The notes: generated by a model from the sequence alone, not told the origin. Shown: positions 35,508-51,603, counted from the stretch's first letter. The stretch: 64,000 bases of DNA from Idiomarina aminovorans (GCF_023155095.1 NZ_JAKNDA010000001.1:62001-126000); one strand, 5' to 3'. Made by a program: numbers and translations.

Positions 35508-36857
35508 ATGAAAAAAATATTAATTAACAGCATATTGCTCTTTGTCGCGTTAACAGCTTTTGCTCGCGCCGGCGTACTGGAAATCGTCATCACGGAAGGT
35601 ATCGATACGGCGCGGCCTATTGCGGTTGTGCCTTTTCAGTGGAAAGGTGAAGGAGAAGCGCCCAGCGAACTTACCGATGTTATTGCCGCCGATCTCATGC
35701 GCAGCGGCAAGTTTAACCCGATTCCTTCAAATGCTATGCCACAGCGTCCTGCTGCTGACGGTGATATTGACTACTCTGCATGGGCAAAAATGGGGGTAGA
35801 AGCGATTTTAGTCGGTTCAGTCGAGCCTTATTCTATTGATCGCTACATGGTTAAATTTGAAGTCATTGATGTACTCAGAGGTCAAATTACGGGTGGCAAC
35901 TCGCAAATGCTTAAAAATGGCGAACTGGTACAGAGTAATGATCATATCCTTGATTCACGCTCTAGTGTTATTGATGGCGATCAGTTTCGTTCTTATGCAC
36001 ACCGTATTTCGGATGTTGTTTATGAAGCACTAACGGGAGAACGCGGTGCCTTTATGACCAAAATCGCCTATGTCACGGCGAATCACGATGACCGGTATCC
36101 TTACAAATTAGCGGTAGCCGATTACGATGGAGCTAATGAAAAAATTCTGTTACGCAGTCCTGAGCCGTTGATGTCGCCTTCGTGGTCACCTGACGGAAGT
36201 AAGCTGGCTTATGTGAGTTTTGAAAACAAAACGGCAGAAATATTCATGCAGGATATTTACACCACCCGCCGGGAAAAGCTTACGTCGTTTCCGGGGATAA
36301 ACGGTAATCCTGTTTTCTCGCCAGATGGCAAAAAATTAGCTATGGTTTTATCGAAGGATGGTAATCCGGAACTTTATGTGTTCGATATCAATACTAAGGA
36401 CTTGCAACGTATTACTCGTAATCGTAGGATTGACACAGAACCTAACTGGACACCAGACGGTGACTCTTTAGTGTTTACCTCAGAAAGAGGTGGCAGACCG
36501 CAACTATATAGCGTAGATTTATCATCAGGTCAGGTTAGACGTTTAACCTTTGAAGGTGAACAGAATTTGGGTGGTACAGTATCACCGTCTGGCAAAGATA
36601 TGATTTTAGTTAACAGAACACGTGGCAATTATCATATCGCTAAGCAAGAGTTCCCACGTGGAACGATGCAAGTTTTAACAAAAACGACATTGGATGAGTC
36701 ACCCAGCGTGGCGCCAAATGGCAGTATGGTTATTTACAGTACAACGTACAACAATATGCAAGTACTGGCTTTGGTTTCTACCGATGGACGTTTTAAAGCA
36801 CGATTACCGGCAACCGATGGTGAAGTTAAGTCACCGGCTTGGTCGCCATTTATGTAA
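35508..36857 (+). CDS. tolB: TolB, periplasmic beta-propeller of Tol-Pal
   Basis: 449-residue protein with a signal peptide ([21 protein letters not shown]), an N-terminal alpha/beta domain and a six-bladed WD40-like propeller with repeated SPDG motifs ([33 protein letters not shown]). It binds Pal and TolA. It ends in SPAWSPFM. pal follows after about 50 bases. Confidence 0.97.
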   Translation: MKKILINSILLFVALTAFARAGVLEIVITEGIDTARPIAVVPFQWKGEGEAPSELTDVIAADLMRSGKFNPIPSNAMPQRPAADGDIDYSAWAKMGVEAILVGSVEPYSIDRYMVKFEVIDVLRGQITGGNSQMLKNGELVQSNDHILDSRSSVIDGDQFRSYAHRISDVVYEALTGERGAFMTKIAYVTANHDDRYPYKLAVADYDGANEKILLRSPEPLMSPSWSPDGSKLAYVSFENKTAEIFMQDIYTTRREKLTSFPGINGNPVFSPDGKKLAMVLSKDGNPELYVFDINTKDLQRITRNRRIDTEPNWTPDGDSLVFTSERGGRPQLYSVDLSSGQVRRLTFEGEQNLGGTVSPSGKDMILVNRTRGNYHIAKQEFPRGTMQVLTKTTLDESPSVAPNGSMVIYSTTYNNMQVLALVSTDGRFKARLPATDGEVKSPAWSPFM

Positions 36858-36908
36858 AAAAAAGCCTGAATAATTGAATTGTTCGATAAAACGATAAGGA
36901 CGAAAAGG

Positions 36909-37445
36909 ATGCAGCTTAATAAACTTTTTAAAGCTCTGGCAATTGTTGTACCAATGGCAACTTTGGCCGCTTGTAGCTCAAACCAGGAAACCGGTTCAGG
37001 TGCGGGCGCAGGTCAACAAACCAATCAACAAGCTGAGCAAGACTCTGGCGTTGAAGTTGGTGCGGCAGAACGCGCACAAACGATGGAAGAAAAGCGTCAA
37101 GAAAAAATGGAAGCGTTACGTAAAGAACACATTGTTTACTTCGCTTTTGATACATCTAACATTCAGTCAGAATATACTGAATTATTGTCAGCTCACGCTG
37201 ACTACTTAGTGAAAAATCCTTCTGTAAAAGTTGTTGTTGAAGGTCATACTGATGAACGCGGTACGCCTGAATACAACATTGCATTGGGTGAGCGTCGTGC
37301 CCAGGCAGTTGAAAGTTACCTGCACAACTTAGGTGTTCAGGATTCTCAAACTTCGACGGTTTCATATGGTGAAGAGAAGCCAATGGTAAACGAGTCAAAT
37401 GAACGTGCCTACGGTAAAAACCGTCGTGCCGTTTTAGTTTACTAA
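36909..37445 (+). CDS. pal: Pal, peptidoglycan-associated lipoprotein
   Basis: 178-residue lipoprotein. Signal MQLNKLFKALAIVVPMATLAAC ends in the lipobox LAAC. A short Gln-rich linker leads to an OmpA-like peptidoglycan-binding domain (VVVEGHTDERGTPEYNIALG, RRAQAVESYL). ATG 36909 has AAGGA upstream (36897-36901); an in-frame TTG at 36879 is ignored because it would spoil the signal sequence. Confidence 0.96.
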   Translation: MQLNKLFKALAIVVPMATLAACSSNQETGSGAGAGQQTNQQAEQDSGVEVGAAERAQTMEEKRQEKMEALRKEHIVYFAFDTSNIQSEYTELLSAHADYLVKNPSVKVVVEGHTDERGTPEYNIALGERRAQAVESYLHNLGVQDSQTSTVSYGEEKPMVNESNERAYGKNRRAVLVY

Positions 37446-37472
37446 TCTAAGATCTAAGAATACGGATAGTTC

Positions 37473-38231
37473 ATGAGAAAAACGCTGTTAGCTGTATGTT
37501 TGTGTGTGCCTGGAACTGTTATGGCTCAGGCTCCGGTTTCAGGATTGTCATCTTCGGGTGATGTTGAGCAACAATTGGGGCAGATCGAGCGCATGCTCGA
37601 AGCTCGATCGAATGCTCAATTAAAAATGCTGAATCAGTTAGGCTCTTTGCAGCAAGATGTTGCTGAATTAAGAGGAATAACCGAAGAGCATGAGTATCGT
37701 CTCGAGCAATTATTAGAACGCCAGCGCGAGCTGTATCAGGAAATTGACCGTCGTTTCAGCAACTTGAAAGACAGTAGTCGTCTAAGTCGTAGTTCTGGTA
37801 GTGAATACAGTGAGCTCGATCAGGCTCCAACACAAACAAACAGTAGCAGCTATTCTCCAGACTTAAGTGAGAATGATGCTTACGATAAAGCTATAGGCTT
37901 AGTGCTTGAAGATAAGCGTTACGATGAAGCTATACCTGCATTTCAGTCCTTTCTGAAAAACTTTCCACGTTCGACTTATGTTCCAAATGCTCATTATTGG
38001 TTAGGTCAGCTGTTTTTCGCGAAACGTCAATACGACGAAGCGAAACAACAGTTTGAAATGGTCGTAAATGACTACCCTGACAGTAATAAACGGGGTGACT
38101 GTTTATTAAAATTAGGCGCTATTGCCCACGAGCAGGATCAATCGGCAGATGCTACTGCATATTACCGACAAGTCATTGAAGAATATCCTGATAGTACCGA
38201 AGCTAATTTGGCAAAACAGCGCCTCAACTAG
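37473..38231 (+). CDS. cpoB: CpoB (YbgF), Tol-Pal coordinator of cell division
   Basis: 252-residue periplasmic protein with a signal peptide (MRKTLLAVCLCVPGTVMAQA), an N-terminal coiled coil (~30-95) and three C-terminal TPR repeats (YDKAIGLVLEDKRYDEAIPA, HYWLGQLFFAKRQYDEAKQQ). The family links Tol-Pal to septal peptidoglycan synthesis. It is the last protein gene of the tol-pal cluster; tRNA-Lys genes follow. Confidence 0.94.
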   Translation: MRKTLLAVCLCVPGTVMAQAPVSGLSSSGDVEQQLGQIERMLEARSNAQLKMLNQLGSLQQDVAELRGITEEHEYRLEQLLERQRELYQEIDRRFSNLKDSSRLSRSSGSEYSELDQAPTQTNSSSYSPDLSENDAYDKAIGLVLEDKRYDEAIPAFQSFLKNFPRSTYVPNAHYWLGQLFFAKRQYDEAKQQFEMVVNDYPDSNKRGDCLLKLGAIAHEQDQSADATAYYRQVIEEYPDSTEANLAKQRLN

Positions 38232-38292
38232 TAACAACTAAGCAACATGTGTTCGTGATTTGAGCAGTTGCACGTTTTTTTTCAATTTTAAG

Positions 38293-38320
38293 TTGCATGC
38301 GCGCACTATTTCAGTAAACT
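38293..38320 (+). promoter_or_regulatory. Probable promoter of the tRNA-Lys pair
   Basis: TTGCAT (38293-38298), 16-base spacer, TAAACT (38315-38320), then a GC-rich discriminator (GCCGCCG), as expected for stable-RNA promoters. It lies 42 bases before the first tRNA. Confidence 0.55.
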
Positions 38321-38362
38321 ATGCCGCCGTTGCCAAGCAGAATCGGTAACATTATTGGCGTT

Positions 38363-38438
38363 GGGTTGTTAGCTCAGTTGGTAGAGCAGTTGACTTTTAA
38401 TCAATTGGTCGCAGGTTCGAATCCTGCACAACCCACCA
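38363..38438 (+). tRNA. tRNA-Lys (anticodon TTT), first copy
   Basis: 76-base cloverleaf with a seven-pair acceptor stem GGGTTGT/ACAACCC, anticodon stem GTTGA/TCAAT around CTTTTAA, T-arm GCAGG-TTCGAAT-CCTGC and encoded CCA. It reads AAA/AAG codons. It sits between cpoB and nadA, where E. coli also has tRNA-Lys genes. Confidence 0.98.
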
Positions 38439-38469
38439 CGTCGCCAATAAAATAATTCTATCCAAGAAT

Positions 38470-38545
38470 GGGTTGTTAGCTCAGTTGGTAGAGCAGTTGA
38501 CTTTTAATCAATTGGTCGCAGGTTCGAATCCTGCACAACCCACCA
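38470..38545 (+). tRNA. tRNA-Lys (anticodon TTT), second identical copy
   Basis: Identical over all 76 bases to the copy at 38363-38438, with a 31-base spacer, so both probably come from one precursor. CCA is encoded. No clear intrinsic terminator follows before nadA. Confidence 0.98.
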
Positions 38546-38589
38546 TCTTCTTTCGATTTACTTTGCTACAAGCCTATCTTGAATTTAGT

Positions 38590-38595
38590 TATAAT
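38590..38595 (+). promoter_or_regulatory. Possible -10 element for nadA
   Basis: Perfect TATAAT 45 bases before the nadA ATG. No good -35 lies at 16-18 bases; TTGCTA at 38563 is 21 bases away. Confidence 0.35.
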
Positions 38596-38639
38596 AAGCC
38601 CCACCTAGTAAGAACACTTGGAAAATAAGCCCTGGTATC

Positions 38640-39680
38640 ATGACCGAGATTCAAACACTGGATAATCTTGATTATACCTTTCCACCCAAACCTAACCCGT
38701 TAAGTGCGAAAGAGAAATCAGAAACAATAGATCGTATTAAGCAGCTTCTTGTCGACGAAGATGCTGTATTAGTGGCTCATTATTACACTGACCCCGATAT
38801 TCAGGCATTAGCCGAACAAACCGGCGGCTGTGTGGCTGACTCATTAGAAATGGCTCGCTTTGGTCGTGATCACCCCGCAAAAAAATTGATTGTTGCAGGT
38901 GTTCGTTTTATGGGTGAGACCGCTAAAATTTTAACGCCGCATAAACAAGTACTGATGCCGACTCTGAAAGCGGAGTGCTCGCTGGATCTTGGTTGTCCTC
39001 CGGAAAAGTTCGCAGAGTTCTGTGATCAGCACCCGGACAGAACCGTCGTTGTTTACGCTAATACCTCGGCAGCAGTCAAAGCGCGTGCGGATTGGGTGGT
39101 TACATCGAGTATGGCACTTGAGCTTGTCGATCACCTGGACGCTAAAGGTGAGAAGATACTTTGGGCGCCCGACCGTCATTTAGGTGGCTATATTGCGCGT
39201 GAAACCGGTGCCGACATGTTATTGTGGCAGGGTGCTTGCGTGGTTCACGATGAGTTTAAAGCAAAAGCGCTTGAAGACATGAAAAAGCTGCACCCGGAAG
39301 CCGCTATTCTTGTACATCCTGAATCACCTGAAAATATTGTCGCTATGGCGGATGCTGTTGGTTCGACTTCTCAGCTTATAAAAGCCAGTCAGGAACTGCC
39401 GAACGAGACGTTCATAGTGGCGACTGACAAAGGCATTTTCTATAAAATGCAGCAATTGCAACCGAACAAAACTTTTATTGAAGCCCCTACCGCCGGAAAT
39501 GGCGCAACCTGCCGCAGTTGCGCACATTGTCCATGGATGGCAATGAATGGTTTAAAAGCCATAGAAGAGGCGTTGAAAGAAGGTGGTCAGTTACACGAAA
39601 TTCATGTAGATGAAGCCTTAGGCAAAAAAGCGATGGTACCACTGGACAGAATGCTGGAGTTTTCGGCAAGCTTAAAATAA
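38640..39680 (+). CDS. nadA: NadA, quinolinate synthase
   Basis: 346-residue iron-sulfur enzyme that condenses iminoaspartate with dihydroxyacetone phosphate in NAD biosynthesis. The three cluster cysteines lie in segments [23 protein letters not shown] and [30 protein letters not shown] and the HPES motif are typical of the family. An intrinsic terminator follows six bases after the stop, so nadA ends its transcript. Confidence 0.97.
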   Translation: MTEIQTLDNLDYTFPPKPNPLSAKEKSETIDRIKQLLVDEDAVLVAHYYTDPDIQALAEQTGGCVADSLEMARFGRDHPAKKLIVAGVRFMGETAKILTPHKQVLMPTLKAECSLDLGCPPEKFAEFCDQHPDRTVVVYANTSAAVKARADWVVTSSMALELVDHLDAKGEKILWAPDRHLGGYIARETGADMLLWQGACVVHDEFKAKALEDMKKLHPEAAILVHPESPENIVAMADAVGSTSQLIKASQELPNETFIVATDKGIFYKMQQLQPNKTFIEAPTAGNGATCRSCAHCPWMAMNGLKAIEEALKEGGQLHEIHVDEALGKKAMVPLDRMLEFSASLK

Positions 39681-39685
39681 TTTAT

Positions 39686-39709
39686 AAAGGCTCCTGCGGG
39701 AGCCTTTTT
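39686..39709 (+). terminator. Rho-independent terminator after nadA
   Basis: GGCTCC (39689-39694), loop TGCG, GGAGCC (39699-39704), five T after, with AAA upstream that can extend the stem. Confidence 0.92.
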
Positions 39710-39819
39710 CATTCCCGCTTATACAAGACATTTATAGTCGCCATAAATGCATTACCTACCGAACAACACAACTGCATGCTAATCTAAGTTTATTGAATAT
39801 TTATTCGGGTGGCATGTGC

Positions 39820-45707
<5,888 letters not shown>

Positions 45708-45719
45708 TTTACGAGCAGA

Positions 45720-45738
45720 GCAGCGCAATTAGCGCTGC
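45720..45738. terminator. Hairpin between convergent gltD and the minus-strand reductase gene
   Basis: GCAGCGC (45720-45726), loop AATTA, GCGCTGC (45732-45738). A seven-pair GC-rich stem, but neither strand has a good T run, so termination is uncertain. Confidence 0.4.
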
Positions 45739-46571
45739 CATTGTTTAATAACCGGCGCATAACCTTCGCGGAAATTAGAATACTGAAGTTGGTAATCACT
45801 GTTTTTTAAAGCGTTATTCAGGCAGCGTTTTGAGCCTCTGGGGTCAACGTCTTTATTAATAGTCTCCGGCGGTTCAATGCCGAGTTGCTGAGCCAGCCAC
45901 TGGTAAACTTCGTACTGTTTAACCGGCTCATCGTCATTGACCAAATAAACAGGCTGGGGCTGACGGACTTTTGTCAGCAAATGCACAATAAAACCCGCGA
46001 CATCGTCCTGATGTATTCGGTTGGTCCAGCTGTCGCGCAACTGGACATTTCCTTGGCTTAGCTGACGTAGTAAAAAATCACGCCCCTGGCCGTAGATGCC
46101 ACTGCAACGAAGAATGGATGTTCTCCCCGGTAATGCATCAATAAGAGATTCAGCCTGCAATAATGCCTTGCCGGAATCTGAAGTAGGCTCCGTTACGCTG
46201 TTTTCATCAATCCATTCACCATTTCGCTGCGCATAAACTCCGGTGCTGGAAACGTAAATAATAAAAGGCTGATGAGTTTGTTGCGAGAGTACTTGCTGTA
46301 ATTGACGGCAGGGCACCACATAACCCTGATGATAGCTATCCTCTGCCCCTTTTTTTGGGGTTAGGGTAATAACTACATTATCCCACTTTTGTTTAAACAG
46401 CTGATAAAGCTCTTGTTCGCTGTTTAAGTCCGCGGCAATTAAATCGACGCCCGGACGCACGGGTTTATTGCCGGGCGTTCTGCACACGCCGGTAATTTGG
46501 CTTTTTATTGCGCTAAGCCTTTGCGCAACGCGGTCTGCAATGTCACCGTAACCAAGTAAAAGCGTTTTCAT
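45729..46571 (-). CDS. NAD(P)-binding extended SDR-like protein (YeeZ type)
   Basis: 280-residue Rossmann protein. The N-terminal dinucleotide motif is MKTLLLGYGDIADRVAQRL, and YVSSTGVYAQRNGEW holds the SDR-like serine and tyrosine. It resembles E. coli YeeZ, an epimerase-like protein of unknown substrate. AGGAGG precedes ATG 46571. It is a single gene converging on gltD, with no clear pathway partner. Confidence 0.85.
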   Translation of the reverse strand: MKTLLLGYGDIADRVAQRLSAIKSQITGVCRTPGNKPVRPGVDLIAADLNSEQELYQLFKQKWDNVVITLTPKKGAEDSYHQGYVVPCRQLQQVLSQQTHQPFIIYVSSTGVYAQRNGEWIDENSVTEPTSDSGKALLQAESLIDALPGRTSILRCSGIYGQGRDFLLRQLSQGNVQLRDSWTNRIHQDDVAGFIVHLLTKVRQPQPVYLVNDDEPVKQYEVYQWLAQQLGIEPPETINKDVDPRGSKRCLNNALKNSDYQLQYSNFREGYAPVIKQWQR

Positions 46572-46817
46572 GAAGACCTCCTGGCGTTAATCAAAATTAA
46601 TGGTTGAAAAAAATAATACTACCGGCCAACAAACCATTATAAACCGTGACGCCCCAATAGAAACTCTGATTAAGGGGCTTAAAACAGATGATCACTGGTC
46701 TCAATTGACAGTATCATGGCAGAATTGCTTTTAATCGGTCTTATTACTGTGGCTTCCCATCGTCCGTTATTTAACCCATAATCCAATAATAGTTTATTTA
46801 TTAACAGGTGTTCAATT

Positions 46818-48203
46818 ATGTTGAAATCATGGGCAAACCCGCTTTTAGCGGTAAGTTTCGGTTTAACCTTACCATTTGCCGCCATGGCACAAAATGGTAT
46901 TGATTACAAAGAACAAGAAAAATTACATGAAATAGCCGGCGCCATGCAGGCCGATCGGATTGAAAGCGACATTCAGACTTTGGTCGATTTCGGCACTCGG
47001 CATACGTTATCGGAAACCGAGTCAGATACCCGCGGCATTGGCGCGGCACGCCGCTGGATTTTCGCCGAGTTTGAACGTATTTCGGAAGCTTGTGGCGGTT
47101 GTCTGGAAGTGATGTATGTCAGCGATACCATCTCTGGTGAAACTCGAATACCTGATCCGGTTGAAGTCAAAAGTGTCATTGCTATCCAGCGGGGTAAAAC
47201 GGACCCGAATCGTTACGTGATGATGTCGGGCGATATCGATTCGCGCGTCAGCGATGTTATGGACTACACCTCAGATGCGCCCGGTGCGAACGATAATGCC
47301 TCGGGTGTCGCCGGAGCACTCGAAGCCGCGCGGGTCTTAAGCCAGTATGAATTTGACGGTTCTATTGTTTATGCGGCGCTCGCCGGTGAAGAGCAAGGTT
47401 TGTTTGGCGGGAAAATTCTGGCCGAGAAAGCCAAAGAAGAAGGCTGGCACCTTACTGGCGTTCTTAATAATGACATGATTGGTAATATAGAAGGCATTAA
47501 CGGTGTCATCAATAACAGCACTGCTCGCATTTTCGCTGAGGGCACCCGTATGAACGAATCGGATCGCGAAGCAACCATGCGTCGTTTTTATGGTGGCGAG
47601 GTGGACTCCCCCTCACGCAACTTAGCGCGTTACATTGATACCCTGGCTGATCGTTACATTAATAACTTAGATACCATGATTGTCTATCGTTTAGACCGTT
47701 TTGGTCGTGGTGGGCATCACCGACCTTTTAATGATTTAGGGTATGCCGGTATTCGCATTATGGAAACTAACGAAAACTATAATCGCCAACATCAGGATCT
47801 TCGTGTTGAGAATGGCATTGAATACGGCGATACCATTGATGGTGTCAATTTTGACTATGCAGCGAAACTGACAGCGTTGAACGCCGTTTCTATGGCAAAT
47901 ATGTCCTGGGCACCACGGCCTCCTGCCAAAGTGGAAATAGAAGGCGCGGTAAAACCGGATACAACCTTGCGCTGGACATCACAATTGGAAGATGAGGAGA
48001 ACATTGCTGGCTACAAAATTTACTGGCGTTTAACCAGTGCCCCACAGTGGCAGTTTAGCCGCTACGTTGGTAACGTAAACGAGTACACACTGGAAAATGT
48101 GGTGATCGATAATTACATTTTTGGGGTAGCTAGTGTTAGTAATGATGGCTTTGAAAGCCCAGTTGTATTTCCGGGACCAGCGGGGACATTTTCTATTGAA
48201 TAA
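46818..48203 (+). CDS. Exported M28-family metallopeptidase with C-terminal fibronectin-like domain
   Basis: 461-residue protein with a signal peptide (about 1-24, ending FAAMAQ). The M28 zinc-peptidase core has metal ligands in GANDNASG (Asp), AGEEQGLFG (Glu pair), NNDMIGN (Asp) and GRGGHHRPF (His). Residues ~370-461 look like a fibronectin type III domain (IAGYKIYWRLTS, YTLENVVIDNYIFGVASVS). It is probably a periplasmic or secreted aminopeptidase. The downstream amidoligase gene begins inside its last codons. Confidence 0.9.
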   Translation: MLKSWANPLLAVSFGLTLPFAAMAQNGIDYKEQEKLHEIAGAMQADRIESDIQTLVDFGTRHTLSETESDTRGIGAARRWIFAEFERISEACGGCLEVMYVSDTISGETRIPDPVEVKSVIAIQRGKTDPNRYVMMSGDIDSRVSDVMDYTSDAPGANDNASGVAGALEAARVLSQYEFDGSIVYAALAGEEQGLFGGKILAEKAKEEGWHLTGVLNNDMIGNIEGINGVINNSTARIFAEGTRMNESDREATMRRFYGGEVDSPSRNLARYIDTLADRYINNLDTMIVYRLDRFGRGGHHRPFNDLGYAGIRIMETNENYNRQHQDLRVENGIEYGDTIDGVNFDYAAKLTALNAVSMANMSWAPRPPAKVEIEGAVKPDTTLRWTSQLEDEENIAGYKIYWRLTSAPQWQFSRYVGNVNEYTLENVVIDNYIFGVASVSNDGFESPVVFPGPAGTFSIE

Positions 48204-49173
48204 AGAATTTTTTAAAGCGTTAACTGCGCCACTGAATTATGAAGGAGAAAATCGTAAAGTTGGTTTTGAACTGGAGTTTAGTGGCTTAACGTTGCGGCAG
48301 ACTGTCGATATCCTGCAACGGGAATTGTCGGGTCAGGTAGTTTCTGTTTCCAAAGCAGAGCAAAAAATTGAGGTTGATGGTCTCGGTTCCTTTAACGTTG
48401 AAATTGACTGGGAGTACTTAAAACGAAAAGCAAAAGCTGAAGGCGGAGATAAGTCAGCCTGGGTGCGTGAATTAGGCACTCTTGCTGAGAGTTTAGTGCC
48501 GATTGAAATTGTCTGTCCGCCGCTTACGCTTAAACAGTGTGAGCACTTACTTCCGCTAATTAATGCCTTGCGGGAAGCCGGAGCAAAAGGCACCGAAGAA
48601 TCCTGGATAGCAGCTTATGGTGTCCATATTAACCCCGAAGTGCCTTCATTAGATGCCAATGTATTATTGCGTTACCTGCAGGCGTTTTCTTTATTACAGT
48701 GGTGGCTGGTTGAGGCCCATGGTGTTGATACAACACGAAAATTGAGCCCTTACATCGATAAGTACCCCGAGGCTTATACCCGCATGCTGGTTACGCAGCA
48801 TGAGGTCAGTCAGGGGCAACTCATTGATGACTATCTCAAATATAATGCGACCCGCAACCGCGCGTTAGATATGCTGCCTTTATTGAGCTTTTTAGATAAA
48901 GAAAAAGTCATGGCGGCAGTGCACGATAATAAAGTAAAGGCGCGTCCGACGTTTCATTATCGTCTGCCGAATTGCCTGCTTGAGCATCCTGACTGGCAAT
49001 TAACTGAGCCCTGGAAGATTTGGTGGGTGGTTGATGCTCTGGCTAATGACCAGAAGGCGTTGGATTACTGGAAACAAGCATTTCTTGACGCCGAGCGTCC
49101 TTTAATTGGTGTTTCAGAAAAAGATTGGAAAGAAAGGCTGGAGCAATGGCTCAAAGACCGCGAGTGGTTGTGA
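48196..49173 (+). CDS. Amidoligase-family protein
   Basis: 325-residue protein matching the predicted COOH-NH2 ligase (amidoligase_2) family of the glutamine-synthetase fold. KVGFELEFSGLTLRQTVDIL carries the family's metal-binding Glu pair, IEVDGLGSFNVEID resembles a second ligand strand, and PIEIVCPPL and AAYGVHINPEV continue the pattern. Such enzymes are predicted to form peptide-like amide bonds on small molecules or cell-wall peptides. The true substrate is unknown. TTG 48196 is the likely start (GGGGA upstream), overlapping the peptidase stop by eight bases. It overlaps the next gene by 28. Confidence 0.8.
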   Translation: MNKEFFKALTAPLNYEGENRKVGFELEFSGLTLRQTVDILQRELSGQVVSVSKAEQKIEVDGLGSFNVEIDWEYLKRKAKAEGGDKSAWVRELGTLAESLVPIEIVCPPLTLKQCEHLLPLINALREAGAKGTEESWIAAYGVHINPEVPSLDANVLLRYLQAFSLLQWWLVEAHGVDTTRKLSPYIDKYPEAYTRMLVTQHEVSQGQLIDDYLKYNATRNRALDMLPLLSFLDKEKVMAAVHDNKVKARPTFHYRLPNCLLEHPDWQLTEPWKIWWVVDALANDQKALDYWKQAFLDAERPLIGVSEKDWKERLEQWLKDREWL

Positions 49174-49805
49174 CCGGAGCTGCCAGGCGCTGGTCGCCGT
49201 CCTGGTGGTGTACCTGGCTCATTTTGACTTGTCTTGGTGCCAGACCCTTGCGTGCAAGTGTTAAACACCGTTGTCAGCAAGAAAATATTGACGCTGTGAT
49301 TATTGGCGGCGGTGACGATATCAATCCTTCGCAGTATAACCAGCCGCCGGAGCCTGACGGCGAGTATGACCCTGCTCGCGATGAGCTGGAGGTTAACTGG
49401 ATACGTTGGGCGCTGGAGAATAAAAAACCGTTGTTAGGCATTTGTCGGGGTTCACAATTGATTAATGTGGTGCTGGGTGGTGAGCTCGATCAAAATATTC
49501 GAAAGTTACGACAGCTAACCTATAACCGCCCGGGGTTATTACCGACCAAACAGGTGTTTATTGAGCCGAAAAGTAAGTTGGCGAAAATTTGTAAAAAGAA
49601 AAAACTCAGGGTGAACAGCCTTCACTCGCAAATTGTAAAACAAACGGGGGTTGGCATGCTTGCTGTAGGCTGGGACCTGGATGGTTTTTTACAAGCCTCC
49701 GAAGGCCAGAATAAGCAGGCTGTTATTGGTGTGCAATGGCATCCTGAATACTTATTTTACGTGCCCAGTCAGATTCGGATTTTTCGTTGGCTTATCAAAC
49801 AATGA
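49146..49805 (+). CDS. Class I glutamine amidotransferase / gamma-glutamyl hydrolase family protein
   Basis: 219-residue protein. The nucleophile Cys is in LLGICRGSQLINVVLGG, and the catalytic His-Glu pair is in VQWHPEYLF. It resembles PuuD-like gamma-glutamyl-GABA hydrolases, with the GGGDDINPSQY segment. The N-terminus (RPRVVVTGAARRWSPSWWC) is typical of a subfamily found next to amidoligases. It may remove or transfer what the amidoligase adds. ATG 49146 with GGAG at 49139. It starts inside the amidoligase gene. Confidence 0.85.
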   Translation: MAQRPRVVVTGAARRWSPSWWCTWLILTCLGARPLRASVKHRCQQENIDAVIIGGGDDINPSQYNQPPEPDGEYDPARDELEVNWIRWALENKKPLLGICRGSQLINVVLGGELDQNIRKLRQLTYNRPGLLPTKQVFIEPKSKLAKICKKKKLRVNSLHSQIVKQTGVGMLAVGWDLDGFLQASEGQNKQAVIGVQWHPEYLFYVPSQIRIFRWLIKQ

Positions 49806-49925
49806 TTGAATATTCCGATTATACCTACCTCAATTCATCCGTTTTTTTGATCCGTTTCATATTCCAAACTGTATAATTGTTTAATAACTTAGAATCAATT
49901 TTCTACAAAGCTTTCGGAGCGCTAA

Positions 49926-51557
49926 ATGACCATCGCAAATCGTTTGTATGCAGGGTTTGCCTTTATTCTGCTATTACTTGCCATAACTACCATTGTTGGC
50001 ACTTACCAAGTCGGTGAAATTGATAAAACTCTGACAAGAGTTAATGAAGTAGGCAGTGAAAAACAACGGTTTGCGATTAACTTTCGTGGCAGCGTTCATG
50101 ACAGAGCTATTGCACTTCGCGATTTAGTGCTTGTTGAAAATGCCGGTGACCGACCACCATTACTTGAGTTAATTGCTGATTTAAAATCAGACTACAGAAA
50201 AGCCGGTAGTGGTATGGCTGATATTTTTTCTGACAATGAGCTGGTTGACAGTAAAGAACGTGACCTATTAAGTGACATTGAAAACATTCAAACTGAGGGT
50301 CTGGCGGCAGCCGATGAAACTGAACGTTTATTAAACGCCGGCCAACGCCAACAGGCACAGGAATACGTTCTGAATGAATTATCACCGGTGTACGCTGAAT
50401 GGCTGAATCGCATTAATACCTTTATTAATTATCAGGAGCAAAATATTTCTGCTGGTACCGAAGGAGTGATGAGTCGTAGTGAAAACTTTGCCGCCTTAAT
50501 GTGGTGGGTAACTGGCTTTGCTATTATTGGTGGAGTGCTTGTAGCTTGGCGAATAGTGGTTAAATTAACCCATACTATCGGTGGTGAGCCCGAAGAAGCG
50601 GCAGAAGTGTTACAGCGAATTGCTGATGGCGATTTAACGGTGTCTACTCATTCTCATTATGAACAAAGCATGATGGCTGACGTTAACCGAATGGTCCGGC
50701 AGCTTCGTAGTATTTTGCAAGAGGTTAATGAATCTGCAAATACTATCTTAGACTCATCGAGCGAGCTTTTCGAAACGGCTGACAGTAATCAGCAAGTAGT
50801 GGTTCAGCAGCAGGAACAAACCACTCAAGGCGCTACTGCTATTCATCAAATGGCGCAAACAGTTCGAGAAGTTGCGCAGCATACTGAACAGGCTGCACAA
50901 TTGGCCGACAATACTGATAAAGAAACAGTGGGTGGCAGCAGTGAGGTAGAAGCAACGGTTCGATCGATTGAAGAATTAGCCAGCCAGGTTGAAGGTGCGT
51001 CAAAAGTTATTGGCCAGTTATCTGATAACACCGCAGAAATTCACAAAGTACTGGAGGTCATTGAGGGTATCGCGGACCAGACCAATTTGCTGGCATTAAA
51101 TGCTGCCATTGAAGCCGCTCGTGCCGGCGACCATGGTCGTGGTTTCTCAGTGGTTGCCGATGAAGTGCGAGCGTTAGCAAACAGAACACAGGACTCTACC
51201 CGTAATATTCAAAGCTTAATTGAAACGATGCGTGTTAGTGCTAATGATGCGGTAACCGTTATGGAAAAAGGTAGAGAAAAAGCGAGCGAAAGTGTTGAGC
51301 AGGCCCGATCTGCAGGTGAGTCTCTGCACGCAGTAAATAGCTCTGTTGCAAAAATGAGTGATATGAATACGCAAATAGCGACCGCTGCGGAAGAGCAAAC
51401 GGCGGTAGCGGAAGAAATTAATAAGAACTTCACCTCAATTACTGCAGCGGCCGAACAAACCGCAGCAGGCTCAGAACAAATTAGTGAAGCCAGCCGTGAG
51501 CTTAACGAGTTAGCAAAACGCTTAAATAATGGAATGAAGCGCTTTAAAATTACTTAA
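49926..51557 (+). CDS. Methyl-accepting chemotaxis protein
   Basis: 543-residue receptor. Transmembrane helices at ~8-27 and ~188-208 flank a helical periplasmic domain (four-helix-bundle type). A short HAMP-like region (~210-265; [20 protein letters not shown]) precedes the cytoplasmic signalling coil. The hairpin tip is [20 protein letters not shown], with methylation-type Gln/Glu helices either side. There is no C-terminal NWxxF-type CheB/CheR docking peptide; it ends MKRFKIT. Ligand unknown. It feeds CheA/CheW of the operon at the window start. Confidence 0.95.
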   Translation: MTIANRLYAGFAFILLLLAITTIVGTYQVGEIDKTLTRVNEVGSEKQRFAINFRGSVHDRAIALRDLVLVENAGDRPPLLELIADLKSDYRKAGSGMADIFSDNELVDSKERDLLSDIENIQTEGLAAADETERLLNAGQRQQAQEYVLNELSPVYAEWLNRINTFINYQEQNISAGTEGVMSRSENFAALMWWVTGFAIIGGVLVAWRIVVKLTHTIGGEPEEAAEVLQRIADGDLTVSTHSHYEQSMMADVNRMVRQLRSILQEVNESANTILDSSSELFETADSNQQVVVQQQEQTTQGATAIHQMAQTVREVAQHTEQAAQLADNTDKETVGGSSEVEATVRSIEELASQVEGASKVIGQLSDNTAEIHKVLEVIEGIADQTNLLALNAAIEAARAGDHGRGFSVVADEVRALANRTQDSTRNIQSLIETMRVSANDAVTVMEKGREKASESVEQARSAGESLHAVNSSVAKMSDMNTQIATAAEEQTAVAEEINKNFTSITAAAEQTAAGSEQISEASRELNELAKRLNNGMKRFKIT

Positions 51558-51562
51558 ACCTC

Positions 51563-51591
51563 TTGATTAGAGCGGCTAAAACCCCTACCAT
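51563..51591 (+). promoter_or_regulatory. Probable promoter of tRNA-Ser
   Basis: TTGATT (51563-51568), 17-base spacer, TACCAT (51586-51591), GC-rich discriminator, 12 bases before the tRNA. Confidence 0.5.
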
Positions 51592-51603
51592 AGCCGCCGT
51601 TCT

